Shown here: positions 34,683 through 43,129 of the stretch, one piece after another
Layout of the letters: each line of letters opens with the position of its first letter
Numbering within the stretch: position 1 is the stretch's first letter
The notes under the pieces: generated by a model
Seen by the model: only the letters and a program-made list of their open reading frames with translations
Databases searched by the model: none
Told to the model about the DNA's origin: nothing
Translations under genes and position numbers: made by a program
DNA from: Paracoccaceae bacterium
Lineage (GTDB): Bacteria > Pseudomonadota > Alphaproteobacteria > Rhodobacterales > Rhodobacteraceae
Reading direction: 5' to 3'
Assembly (NCBI GenBank): GCA_014654775.1
Contig: JACVZW010000087.1
Coordinates: 62,001 to 126,000, forward strand
DNA length: 64,000 bases

Positions 34683-36169
34683 TACAGTTGGATCCATGCC
34701 GTCTTGAGGTCGGTGTACTTTTCCAGCGCGTGCAGCGACTTGTCGGCCCCGTTGCCCGACTGTTTCGCCCCAGCCAAGGGCACGGTCACATCCGCGCCGC
34801 CATAGGTGTTCACATGCACCACACCCGCGCGGATGCCCCGCACCATGCGATGCGCCCGGCCAAGGTTCGCCGTCCACACCCCGGCCGCCAGACCGTAATC
34901 GGTGGCATTGGCCAGATGCAGCGCCTCCGCCTCCGTCTCAAACGTCGTCACGGCCAGCACTGGCCCGAACACCTCTTCGCAGAAAAGCCGCTGGGTCGGT
35001 GCGACCCGCGCCACGATGGCTGGGTCCATGTAAAATCCCCCCGTCTCGGTCAGGATGCGCTCCCCGCCACGCAGCACCTCGGCCCCCTGCTCGCGCGCCT
35101 CGGTCACGAAGCGCAGATTGCCCTCCAACTGCGCCAGCGAATTCACCGCTCCCACGTGCGTGCTAAGGTTCAAGGGATTGCCCACCTGCAGCGCTGCTGT
35201 CGCCTGCACCAAAGCCTCCAGAAAGGCCTCCTGCACCGACGCCTCAACGAGAAGCCGCGACCCCGCCACGCAGACCTGCCCCGCGTTGCGAAAGATCGCC
35301 ATCGCCGCCGCTTTCGCCGCCGCCCCCAGATCGGGCGCATCGGCAAAGACGATGTTGGGCGACTTGCCCCCGAGTTCCAGATAGCAGCGCTTCAGGTTCG
35401 ACCGCGCGGAATACTCCAAGAGCCGCCGCCCCGTCGCCCCCGATCCGGTGAAGACCAGCACATCCACATCCGGCGACAGCGCCAACGCCTCGCCCGTCAC
35501 CCGCCCCGGCCCGGTGACCACGTTGAACACCCCCGGCGGCACACCAGCCTCCAGCGCCAGTTCTGCCAGCCGGATCAGCGTCAGCGACGCCGTCTCCGCC
35601 GGTTTCAGCACGACGGAATTCCCCATCGCCAGCGCGGGCGCCACCTTCCACGCCCCGATCATCAAGGGGAAGTTCCATGGAACGATGGCCCCCACCACCC
35701 CCACGGGTTCGCGGTGGATGAGCGCCAGCACATTGCCCGCCGTAGGTGCAACCTCGCCATAGACCTTGTCGATGGCCTCGGCATAATAGCGGAAGGTCCC
35801 CGCCGCGCTGCCCGGTTCGGCCTTCAGCGCCATCGAAATTTCGGTCCCGTTGTCGCGCACGCCCAGAACGGCCAGTTCCACCGCATGCGCTTCGATCAAG
35901 TCGGCCAGCCGGTGCAGCACTTTCTTGCGCTCAGCCGGCGCACGCGTCGCCCAGCGCCCGTCGTCAAAAGCCGCCCGCGCTGCCGAACAAGCCCGGGCGA
36001 CATCCGCCGCACTGGCCCCGGCCAATTCCGTGAGCTGCGCCCCGTCAATGGGTGACAAGACGGGGACAGGCTCCCCCTGCCCCTCCACCCAATCGCCGCC
36101 GATCAGCAGGCGCTGACGCGGAATCGGCTTGGCCGCCAGTCGGTCTATGGTCGCTTGGTCAAGTATCAT
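34682..36169 (-). CDS. Aldehyde dehydrogenase (PuuC/BetB-like)
   Basis: A 495-aa aldehyde dehydrogenase: PWNFPLMIGAWKVAPALAMG, FTGSGATGRRLLEYS, catalytic Glu in LELGGKSPNIV and Cys in NAGQVCVAGSRLLV. The overall pattern resembles gamma-aminobutyraldehyde and betaine-aldehyde dehydrogenases. It sits between tctA and UPF0261, overlapping tctA by 11 bases. I infer that it oxidises an upstream aldehyde of the pathway, possibly 3,4-dihydroxyphenylacetaldehyde, to the hpa substrate. Confidence 0.88.
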   Translation of the reverse strand: MILDQATIDRLAAKPIPRQRLLIGGDWVEGQGEPVPVLSPIDGAQLTELAGASAADVARACSAARAAFDDGRWATRAPAERKKVLHRLADLIEAHAVELAVLGVRDNGTEISMALKAEPGSAAGTFRYYAEAIDKVYGEVAPTAGNVLALIHREPVGVVGAIVPWNFPLMIGAWKVAPALAMGNSVVLKPAETASLTLIRLAELALEAGVPPGVFNVVTGPGRVTGEALALSPDVDVLVFTGSGATGRRLLEYSARSNLKRCYLELGGKSPNIVFADAPDLGAAAKAAAMAIFRNAGQVCVAGSRLLVEASVQEAFLEALVQATAALQVGNPLNLSTHVGAVNSLAQLEGNLRFVTEAREQGAEVLRGGERILTETGGFYMDPAIVARVAPTQRLFCEEVFGPVLAVTTFETEAEALHLANATDYGLAAGVWTANLGRAHRMVRGIRAGVVHVNTYGGADVTVPLAGAKQSGNGADKSLHALEKYTDLKTAWIQL

Positions 36170-37661
36170 TGATCTGCCAGTCCTCGCGCGGGCGGCGTGC
36201 CTTCAGCGCCCCTCTTATGGTGAAGAACAAAAGCAGGCACAGCCCTGCCAACATGATGGCCGAGATGGGCCGCGTCACGAAGATCGACATGTCGCCCGCG
36301 GCGCCCCCTACCGCCTGACGGAAGCGGTTCTCAAGGATCGGCCCCATCACCACGCCAAGTAGGATGGGCGTTAACGGCCAGCGGTGGCTGCGCAGGATGT
36401 ATCCCAGCACTGCAAAGCCCATCGCCAGCCCGACATCCGAGAAATTGTAGTTCGATGCATAGGTCCCGATCAGCGACAGCGTCAGGATCGCCACGCCAAG
36501 GAAGCGCTTGTTGATCAACGCCGCTCGCGCGATTGTGTTGGTGGCCACCAGCAGGAACAGGATGATGACGATGTTCATCGCCAGAAGCGTCCAGTAAAGC
36601 CCCGCCACGAATTCCGGCCGGTTCAGGAACAGGTCCGGCCCCGGGATCACGTTATGCACGAGAAAGACCGCCAGCATCATCGCGGTCAGTTCCTCGCCCG
36701 GAATGCCCAGCGCCAGCATGGGGATCAGCGCGGCAGGTGGCACCGCATTGTTCGTGGCCTCGGACACGATGATGCCTTCCGGCGCCCCCTTGCCGAACAG
36801 ATGCCCCTCCTTCGACAGCTTTCGCGCCCAGACATAGTTCACCTGCTGGGCCAGAAACTCGCCCACCCCCGGCATGATCCCGCAGATGATGCCGAAGATC
36901 GACGAACCGAACAGTGTAACTTTGTAGCGAAAGATCTCGAAGAACCCCGCGAAGAAATGCCCGTTAAGTTGCACGGTCTGCCGCGTCGTGTCGCGCCCCG
37001 TCAGTTGGATCAGCGCCTCCGACATGGCGAAAAGCCCGATAACCATCGGCACCAGCGGGATGCCCTGGATCAGCCAGCTTTGCCCGAAACTGTAGCGCTG
37101 CGTGGAATAGGCCGTCTCGATCCCCACCGTGGCGAGGAACAGGCCGAAGGCCAGCGCGGCCGTGGCCTCCACGCGCCGCCCGCCATGACCGATGATCACA
37201 AGGACCAGCGCCGCGAAAGCGAGCATGGCAAACTCCGCCGACCCGAAGTTCTTGGCGACCTCCGCCAAGGGCTTGGTCAGAAGCATCAGAGCCAGCACGG
37301 CCAGAACACCGCCCACGAAGGACGACGAATATGCAAGGCTCATCGCACGCCGCGCCTCGCCCCTGTCGACAAAGGGCTTTGCCTCAAGCGCCGTCAGCAC
37401 CGCCACAGGGCTGCCTGGCGTATTGATCATCACCGCCGGGATCGCCGACCCGTAGGCCGATCCGCAATAGACGCCCAGCAGCAGCGTCATCCCTGTCAGC
37501 GGGTCCATCGAGAATGTGGTGGGCAGCAGGATCGAGATCGTTACCGCCGCCCCAGCCCCCGGAATGGCCCCAACGATCACGCCAAGGATCGCGCCGATAC
37601 ACATGGTCATGAAGACCGTGGGATCGGTCAGCTGCTGCAAGCCCAGAAGGATGAAATCCAT
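36159..37661 (-). CDS. tctA: Tripartite tricarboxylate transporter, large membrane subunit TctA
   Basis: A 500-aa membrane protein with 11-12 helices and the TctA signature GAIPGAGAAVTISILLPTTF near the N-terminus, plus the related GIMPGVGEFLAQQVNYVWARKL in the second half. With TctB and TctC it forms a secondary, ion-driven uptake system for a carboxylate. In this operon it may import an aromatic or dicarboxylic acid substrate. Confidence 0.93.
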   Translation of the reverse strand: MDFILLGLQQLTDPTVFMTMCIGAILGVIVGAIPGAGAAVTISILLPTTFSMDPLTGMTLLLGVYCGSAYGSAIPAVMINTPGSPVAVLTALEAKPFVDRGEARRAMSLAYSSSFVGGVLAVLALMLLTKPLAEVAKNFGSAEFAMLAFAALVLVIIGHGGRRVEATAALAFGLFLATVGIETAYSTQRYSFGQSWLIQGIPLVPMVIGLFAMSEALIQLTGRDTTRQTVQLNGHFFAGFFEIFRYKVTLFGSSIFGIICGIMPGVGEFLAQQVNYVWARKLSKEGHLFGKGAPEGIIVSEATNNAVPPAALIPMLALGIPGEELTAMMLAVFLVHNVIPGPDLFLNRPEFVAGLYWTLLAMNIVIILFLLVATNTIARAALINKRFLGVAILTLSLIGTYASNYNFSDVGLAMGFAVLGYILRSHRWPLTPILLGVVMGPILENRFRQAVGGAAGDMSIFVTRPISAIMLAGLCLLLFFTIRGALKARRPREDWQINDT

Positions 37662-37672
37662 CGCCGCGCCTT

Positions 37673-38224
37673 TCAGAACCAGCGCATCAGCGCAAGGCGG
37701 ATCGCATCGGGGAAAAGATCATAGAATTCGGGCGCAGGCATCCAGACGCCCAGACCCGCGCGGAAGACCGCGATCATGAAGACCGACAGGCCGATCCCGG
37801 CCCAGATCCAGCGCGACGCGGTCAACCCGACGCGCCACAACATCCCTAGCACGAAGATCAGGGTCGACGGGAAATACCCCAGATGCTGGATCGCGTAGAT
37901 GTAGATGGCGTAGTAGGCCAGAAACTCGGCCGGGCGCAGCCAGCCCAGCACCTTGACGCGCGCCTCCGCCCATTCCTCGGCCTTGGCCGGGTTGGCCCGA
38001 AGATCGGCAAAGTCACGCCAGATCGTGATCAGGTTCGCCGCCACCAGCACCGCCAGCGCCACGCCCGGTGCGAAGGCGGGCCGCGTCCACCAGCCGCCCG
38101 AGGCCTGCCCCGTGCGCGTGGCCACCCCGATCAGCGCCAAAAGCAGCACCGACACGGCCGCGAAGATCAGCGCAAGCGCCATGCTTTCCAGCCGGTTCGC
38201 CTGTGGTTCATCCGGGTCCGTCAT
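37673..38224 (-). CDS. tctB: Tripartite tricarboxylate transporter, small membrane subunit TctB
   Basis: A 183-aa membrane protein with four hydrophobic helices (LALIFAAVSVLLLALIGVA, FAPGVALAVLVAANLITI, FLAYYAIYIYAIQHLGYFPSTLIFVLGML, IWAGIGLSVFMIAVFRAGLGV), the TctB layout. It lies eleven bases before tctA, directly after the tctC hairpin. Start ATG 38224. Confidence 0.88.
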   Translation of the reverse strand: MTDPDEPQANRLESMALALIFAAVSVLLLALIGVATRTGQASGGWWTRPAFAPGVALAVLVAANLITIWRDFADLRANPAKAEEWAEARVKVLGWLRPAEFLAYYAIYIYAIQHLGYFPSTLIFVLGMLWRVGLTASRWIWAGIGLSVFMIAVFRAGLGVWMPAPEFYDLFPDAIRLALMRWF

Positions 38225-38249
38225 CCCAAGCCCCTGCGCAAAAGAGGGA

Positions 38250-38273
38250 GGGCGCGACCCTGTGGCCGCGCCC
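38250..38273 (-). terminator. Intercistronic hairpin between tctC and tctB
   Basis: GGGCGCG (38250-38256) pairs perfectly with CGCGCCC (38267-38273). There is no T-tract, so rather than ending the operon it probably stabilises the tctC 3' end or attenuates, giving more solute-binding protein than membrane subunits. Confidence 0.55.
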
Positions 38274-38282
38274 CACCGGACC

Positions 38283-39230
38283 TCACTCCGTCACGCCCAG
38301 CTTTTCGCGCAGCGCGGCCAGATCTTGCATGTCCTTGGCCACCTGTTCGGTCGCCGCCGCCTGATCCTGCCAGTAGACCAGCGCGCCGGTGGTCTTGGCG
38401 ATCTCTTGCGCGGCCTCGCTCGCCACCACGGTCTGTGCCACAGCGGCGATCTTGTCCTTCACCTCCTGCGGCGTGCCCTTCGGCACGAAAAGGCCGTTCC
38501 AAAGCGACGATCCGGCCAGAGCGGGCACCTGCTCGCCCAGCGTCGGCACATCCGGCGTGATCGCAGTGCGGTCCCCCGTGATGGTGGCCAGCACCTTGAT
38601 CTCGCCAAGACAGGACAAGACCAGCTGCGCCGTAGTGTTGATCACGTCCGCATCGCCATTGGCCAGAGTCGAGCAATCGACCGCGTCGAAGGCAGCTTCT
38701 GCACTGAACTTTCCGCCAAGCTCCTGAAGGCCGTAGACCGTCATCATGGTGGGTTCGATGCCATAGCCGAAATGGCCAAGACGCACTTCATTGGCCTTCG
38801 AATACTCGGCAAGCTCCGCCATGTTGGAATAGGGCGCATCGCCTTTGGCCGCGATCAGGAACGGATAGGTCAGGAAGATACCCACGGGTTCCAGTGCATC
38901 TGCCGCAAACTGTGCATCCGGCCCCATCGTCTTCACCGTGGGAATGCCCACGGTCAGCGACCCGACCGTGTAGCCATCCGGCGCTGCCGTCGCTACCTCA
39001 AGCCCGCCGACGACCCCACCGCCACCCGGCTTGTTCACCACCGCAGCCGGGATCCCGGTCTGGTTCTGCAGTTCCTCCGCGATCATCCGCGTCAACACGT
39101 CCTCAAGATCGCCAGGAGGCCACGGCACGACGAAGGTCACGGGCTTCTCGGGGTATTCCGCCATGGCGGCCCCGCCGAAGGCAACAAGGGCAAGCGCGGC
39201 GGCGCTGCCCAGAAGGGCGAGTTTCTTCAT
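38283..39230 (-). CDS. tctC: TctC periplasmic solute-binding protein (Bug family)
   Basis: A 315-aa periplasmic receptor with a Sec signal peptide (KKLALLGSAAALALVAFGG, cleavage after AMA) and the Bug-family motif VTFVVPWPPGDLEDVLTRM. The usual PGG is PGD here, placing an acid at the carboxylate-binding loop, which could affect ligand choice. PAAVVNKPGGGGVVG follows. GGAG precedes a double ATG at 39233/39230. First gene of the 12.6-kb minus-strand operon. Confidence 0.9.
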   Translation of the reverse strand: MKKLALLGSAAALALVAFGGAAMAEYPEKPVTFVVPWPPGDLEDVLTRMIAEELQNQTGIPAAVVNKPGGGGVVGGLEVATAAPDGYTVGSLTVGIPTVKTMGPDAQFAADALEPVGIFLTYPFLIAAKGDAPYSNMAELAEYSKANEVRLGHFGYGIEPTMMTVYGLQELGGKFSAEAAFDAVDCSTLANGDADVINTTAQLVLSCLGEIKVLATITGDRTAITPDVPTLGEQVPALAGSSLWNGLFVPKGTPQEVKDKIAAVAQTVVASEAAQEIAKTTGALVYWQDQAAATEQVAKDMQDLAALREKLGVTE

Positions 39231-39250
39231 CATGCATCTCCGCTGTTGAT

Positions 39251-39312
39251 GGTTCATTATTTGAACCGTTGGTTTGAAAAATAGATTGACAGGCCAAGCG
39301 GCAATCTGTCAA
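39251..39312. promoter_or_regulatory. Divergent tctC/IclR control region with two dyads
   Basis: GGTTCA-TTATT-TGAACC (39251-39267) is a perfect inverted repeat, followed by a related half site GGTTTGAA (39271-39278). A second perfect dyad, TTGACAG (39286-39292) and CTGTCAA (39306-39312), contains a -35-like TTGACA in each direction. Both are good IclR operator candidates controlling the operon and the regulator. Confidence 0.6.
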
Positions 39313-39322
39313 CAAAAATGCA

Positions 39323-40159
39323 ATGGCGGGAATTCAGCCTTTCGCATCACCGCCACGGAGTGCTGTATCGCCCATGGGAACCGTCGGAAAAGCCCTTGAT
39401 CTTCTTGACCTTTTCACCCGCCAACGGGCGCAGGTGGGCCTTTCGGAAATGGCCCGCCTGTCGGGGCTGAACAAGGCCACCTGCCATAGGCTGCTGACGG
39501 AGATGGAATCGCGCGGGTTGGTCGAACAGATTGGTCCCGCCCGCGAATATCGCCTTGGCCCCGCTGTTCTGCGCCTTGCCGCGCTGCGCGAAACTGCCGT
39601 TCCGACCCGCGACGCGGCTATGCCCGTGCTGCAAGCGCTGGCCCGCGCCACGGGGGAAACCGCCCATCTCTCGCTGCGCGAAGGCGACAAACTTGTCACG
39701 ATTGCCTTCGCCTATGCCCCCACCCACGCCACCAAGGTGATGATGGAGGATGCCGACATCCTGCCATGGCACGCCACCTCGTCGGGTCAGGCCGTACTCG
39801 CCTTCCTGCCCGACACTGAAGTGACGGCCCTTCTTGCCCGCCCCCTGCGCCGTCTGACCGAGGTCACCGAAACCGATCCCACCCGCCTGCGCCTGCGTCT
39901 GAAGGATGTTCGCGCCCGGGGCTGCGCCGAAACCGCGGGAACCTTCGAATCCGACGCGCAGAGTGTGGCCGTTCCCCTTTTCCTTAACGGCGATTCGGCT
40001 GTTGGGGCCCTCGGCGTTGCCGTGCCGGTCAACCGAATGACGCCGGATCGACAGACCCTCATCCGCCGCGAACTCACCGTCGCCGCCACCGAAATCATCG
40101 ATCTTTGGGGCGGACAGGTGCCGCCCGCCGTCACCGCGCTTTGGCAGCGCCTCACTTGA
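39323..40159 (+). CDS. IclR family transcriptional regulator
   Basis: A 278-aa regulator: winged HTH at about residues 18-80 (VGKALDLLDLFTRQRAQVGL, SGLNKATCHRLLTEMESRGL) and an IclR effector domain (ETAHLSLREGDKLVTIAF through DAQSVAVPLFLNGDSAVGAL). Divergent from tctC and followed by an aminotransferase gene, it likely senses a pathway intermediate. An alternative start is the ATG at 39374, closer to the HTH. Confidence 0.9.
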   Translation: MAGIQPFASPPRSAVSPMGTVGKALDLLDLFTRQRAQVGLSEMARLSGLNKATCHRLLTEMESRGLVEQIGPAREYRLGPAVLRLAALRETAVPTRDAAMPVLQALARATGETAHLSLREGDKLVTIAFAYAPTHATKVMMEDADILPWHATSSGQAVLAFLPDTEVTALLARPLRRLTEVTETDPTRLRLRLKDVRARGCAETAGTFESDAQSVAVPLFLNGDSAVGALGVAVPVNRMTPDRQTLIRRELTVAATEIIDLWGGQVPPAVTALWQRLT

Positions 40160-40178
40160 TCCCCCGAAGGAGACAGCC

Positions 40179-41531
40179 ATGAAGGACGAGAATTTCCTCA
40201 AGGCAAACAACGCCCGCAGCCTCTGGCATCCGATGACGGCCCCTGCGGATAGCCTCAAGAACGCTCCCACCATCGTCACCGGTGCGCAAGGCGTGCGGAT
40301 CACCGATCTCGACGGACACGAAGTGGTGGATGGCGTTGGCGGCCTGTGGAACGTGAACCTCGGCTATTCCTGCCAGCCGGTGAAAGAGGCCATCACCGCG
40401 CAGCTGGACCGCCTGCCCTACTATTCCATCTTCCGTGGCACCTCGAACGACTGCGTCATCGAACTGGCCGAAGAATTGCGGACTTTCTTCGAACCCGACG
40501 GGCTGACGCGCGCCTTCTTCACCTCGGGCGGTTCGGACTCGGTGGAAACCGCCCTGCGCCTCGCGCGGCAATTCCACAAGATCAAGGGAGAGGCCGGGCG
40601 GGTAAAATACCTCTCTCTCAAGAAGGGCTATCACGGCACGCATTTCGGCGGGGCCTCCGTCAACGGCAACGCCAATTTCCGAACCGCCTATGAACCGCTC
40701 CTGCCGGGCTGCCATCACATCCCGGCCCCCTACACCTACCGCAACCCCTTCAACGAAACCGATCCCGCCCGTCTCGCCCAGCTTTGCCTAGCGGCACTGG
40801 AGGATGAGATCGCCTTCCAAGGGGCGGGCACGATCGCCGCCTTCATCATGGAACCCGTCCTCGGCGCGGGCGGCGTGATCCCGCCGCATGAAAGCTTCAT
40901 GCCAGGGGTGGAGGCGGTCTGCCGAAAGCACGGCATCCTTCTGATCGCCGACGAGGTGATCACCGCCTTTGGCCGTACCGGGGCATGGACGGGCAGCCGC
41001 CTCTGGGGGGTGAAGCCCGATTTCGCCTGTACCGCCAAGGCCATCACCAACGGTTATTTCCCCTTTGGCGCTGTCATGATTGCAGAAGGCGTGGCGCAGG
41101 TCTTTGAATCCGATGCCAGCGGCAAGGCTGCCATCGGCCATGGCTATACCTATTCCGGCCATCCCGTCGGAGCGGCGGCGGCGCTGGCCTGTCTTGCCGA
41201 AACCAAACGCCTGAACGTGGTAGAGAACGCAGCCGCCCGCGGCACGCAGCTGTACAGTGGGGTAAAGGCCCTGATGGCCAAGCATGATGTCATCGGCGAT
41301 GTCCGTGGCGGGCATGGGCTGATGACGGCCATTGAACTGGTGGCCGACCGCGACAGCAAGGCGGCACCGGACAAGACGATCCCCGCCCGCGTTCAGGAGG
41401 TGGCCTACCGCTCTGGTGCGATGGTCCGGGTTTCCGGCCCCAATATCATCTTGTCACCCCCGCTGGTCCTGACGGCGGCGGATGTCGACGTGATCCTCGC
41501 GGCGCTCGACGCCGGTTTTGCGGCGCTTTGA
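40179..41531 (+). CDS. Class III omega-aminotransferase
   Basis: A 450-aa PLP aminotransferase with the lead SLWHPMTAPADSLKNAP, FFTSGGSDSVETALRLARQ, LIADEVITAFGRTGAWTG and Schiff-base Lys287 in CTAKAITNGYFPFGAVM. Enzymes of this type transfer amino groups from taurine, beta-alanine or aliphatic/aromatic amines to pyruvate or 2-oxoglutarate. GAAGGAGA precedes the ATG, 19 bases after IclR. It could produce an aldehyde for the divergent operon. Confidence 0.88.
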   Translation: MKDENFLKANNARSLWHPMTAPADSLKNAPTIVTGAQGVRITDLDGHEVVDGVGGLWNVNLGYSCQPVKEAITAQLDRLPYYSIFRGTSNDCVIELAEELRTFFEPDGLTRAFFTSGGSDSVETALRLARQFHKIKGEAGRVKYLSLKKGYHGTHFGGASVNGNANFRTAYEPLLPGCHHIPAPYTYRNPFNETDPARLAQLCLAALEDEIAFQGAGTIAAFIMEPVLGAGGVIPPHESFMPGVEAVCRKHGILLIADEVITAFGRTGAWTGSRLWGVKPDFACTAKAITNGYFPFGAVMIAEGVAQVFESDASGKAAIGHGYTYSGHPVGAAAALACLAETKRLNVVENAAARGTQLYSGVKALMAKHDVIGDVRGGHGLMTAIELVADRDSKAAPDKTIPARVQEVAYRSGAMVRVSGPNIILSPPLVLTAADVDVILAALDAGFAAL

Positions 41532-41532
41532 C

Positions 41533-42408
41533 ATGGCGACAGAAGGGGATTTCGTGGCCCTTCTGGGCACAAAGGGCGGCCCTGCGATCCGGACAGGATC
41601 GCCCATGCCAACCTCATCGCTCCTCTCGATGGGCGGGCAGCGCATCGTCGTCGATGCAGGCCTCGGCGTCACGCGCGGGCTTTGCGATCAAGGTATGGCG
41701 CTCAAGGACATCGCCACGATATTCATCACGCATCTGCATTCCGACCACTATCTTGAACTCGGCCCACTCCTGCACACGGCATGGACCGCCGGATTGAAGA
41801 CACCCGTCCGCATTTGGGGTCCTTCTGGCCTTGCCACCTATTTCCACGGCTTCTTCCTGTCGATGAAGGAAGACATCGACACGAGGATCGAGGATGAAGG
41901 CCGCCCCGACCTGCGCGACCTGATCACTTGCCACGTCATCAGCGCGGGCGACGCGATCACAGTAGGCGCGATCACCGTCACCGCCATGTCTTCCATCCAC
42001 CCGCCGCTGACCGAAAGCTGGTCGCTGTCGTTCAAGAGCACAGAACGCCATGTCGTCTTTTCCGGCGACACTGCGCACAACCCGGCCCTTGCGGCCTTCG
42101 CCAAAGGTGCCGATTTGCTGATCCATGAGGTGATGCTGGCCGAAGGGCTGCAGGCCTTGCAAGCCCGGATCGGCAATGGCGATGACCGGCTGATGAAGCA
42201 TTGGCTGCGCGCCCATACGCTGGCCAGCGACGCCGCCCGCACCGCAGCCGAGGCCGGGGTGGCGGCACTCGCGCTCCACCACCTCATCCCCTCTGACGAT
42301 CCCGCTTTCGGCCCAAACGACTGGCACCGCGCCTGCGCCCACTATTGGCAGGGCCCGCTTCATGTCGGGCACGACGGGCTGAGGATCGACCTGCCGCCAC
42401 GGGGATGA
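41533..42408 (+). CDS. Metallo-beta-lactamase-fold hydrolase (RNase Z/arylsulfatase-like branch)
   Basis: A 291-aa protein with an intact MBL metal motif FITHLHSDHYLELGPLLHTAW, a further His in AMSSIHPP, Asp in VFSGDTAHNPAL and a terminal His in LALHHLIPSDDP. The arrangement resembles RNase Z-like phosphodiesterases and arylsulfatases, but such metabolic-cluster members act on small molecules. The start is one base after the aminotransferase stop, with no clear ribosome site, suggesting coupling. Confidence 0.8.
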   Translation: MATEGDFVALLGTKGGPAIRTGSPMPTSSLLSMGGQRIVVDAGLGVTRGLCDQGMALKDIATIFITHLHSDHYLELGPLLHTAWTAGLKTPVRIWGPSGLATYFHGFFLSMKEDIDTRIEDEGRPDLRDLITCHVISAGDAITVGAITVTAMSSIHPPLTESWSLSFKSTERHVVFSGDTAHNPALAAFAKGADLLIHEVMLAEGLQALQARIGNGDDRLMKHWLRAHTLASDAARTAAEAGVAALALHHLIPSDDPAFGPNDWHRACAHYWQGPLHVGHDGLRIDLPPRG

Positions 42409-42460
42409 CAAGACCCCACACCCGTGGCAGGGTCGCATCCGATCCATCGGCGGCAGCACC

Positions 42461-43129
42461 ATGACAAGCACCCCCTTTCCCGGCCCGCAGATCCCCACGC
42501 TCGTCCAGCATGTTATGGCGCGCATCGACCTTGGCCAGTTGAACCCCGGTGACCTTCTGGACGAGGCGGAGCTTTCGGAAACCTACGGCGTCTCGCGCAC
42601 CCCGGTGCGCGAGGCGATCCTGTATCTGGAGGCGCTGGGTCTCGTCCGCCGCTTGCCGCGCAAGGGGGCCACCATCTTCCGCCCCACGCTCGAGGAATTC
42701 CTCGCCATCCTCGAAGTGCATGCAAAGCTTGAAGGCCAGGCCGCAGGCCTAGCCGCGCGCCGTCTGTCCCGCCAAGGCGCGGCCGATCTGGAGGCCGCCG
42801 TGCAGGCCTGCGAGGCACATGCCAAGGCCCATCCCGACCGGGACCCCGACGGCTATTATCAGCACAACCTGCGCTTCCATGAATGCGTGGCCATCGCATC
42901 GGGTAACGGCGTCCTGTTGGACAGCCTCAAGACAAACGCCCGCAAGTTGCTTGCCTATTACCGCGCCCGCTACCGCTTTGCCGGTTCAATCACCCGCTCC
43001 GCCGCCGAACACCGCACCATTGCCCGGCTCATCAGTGATCGCGATTCCGCGGGGGCCGAGGCGGCAATGCAAGAGCATGTGCAGTTCGACCAAGTCACCG
43101 CGATGGACCTAATCGCCGCGCTGTCCTAG
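42461..43129 (+). CDS. GntR family regulator, FCD subfamily
   Basis: A 222-aa regulator: HTH at about residues 25-80 (DEAELSETYGVSRTPVREAI, LGLVRRLPRKGATIFRPT) and FCD domain (EFLAILEVHAKLEGQAAGLA, NLRFHECVAIASGNGVLLD, AEHRTIARLISDRDSAGAEA). Its stop interlocks with that of the convergent amidotransferase (CTAG). It may bind the ATATGCATGCATAT palindrome at 43823, controlling the amidotransferase and P450 units. Confidence 0.9.
   Translation: MTSTPFPGPQIPTLVQHVMARIDLGQLNPGDLLDEAELSETYGVSRTPVREAILYLEALGLVRRLPRKGATIFRPTLEEFLAILEVHAKLEGQAAGLAARRLSRQGAADLEAAVQACEAHAKAHPDRDPDGYYQHNLRFHECVAIASGNGVLLDSLKTNARKLLAYYRARYRFAGSITRSAAEHRTIARLISDRDSAGAEAAMQEHVQFDQVTAMDLIAALS

Noticed and set aside
34646..36055. 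469-codon open frame on the plus strand
   Set aside because: Antisense to a complete aldehyde dehydrogenase; composition typical of a shadow frame.
36384..37724. 446-codon open frame on the plus strand
   Set aside because: Antisense to tctA; extremely His/Arg/Gln-rich, which is the reverse complement of hydrophobic codons.
42409..42460. Hairpin GACCC...GGGTC between the MBL-fold hydrolase and GntR genes
   Set aside because: The arms are short (5 bp) and widely spaced; it is not distinguishable from chance in this GC content.
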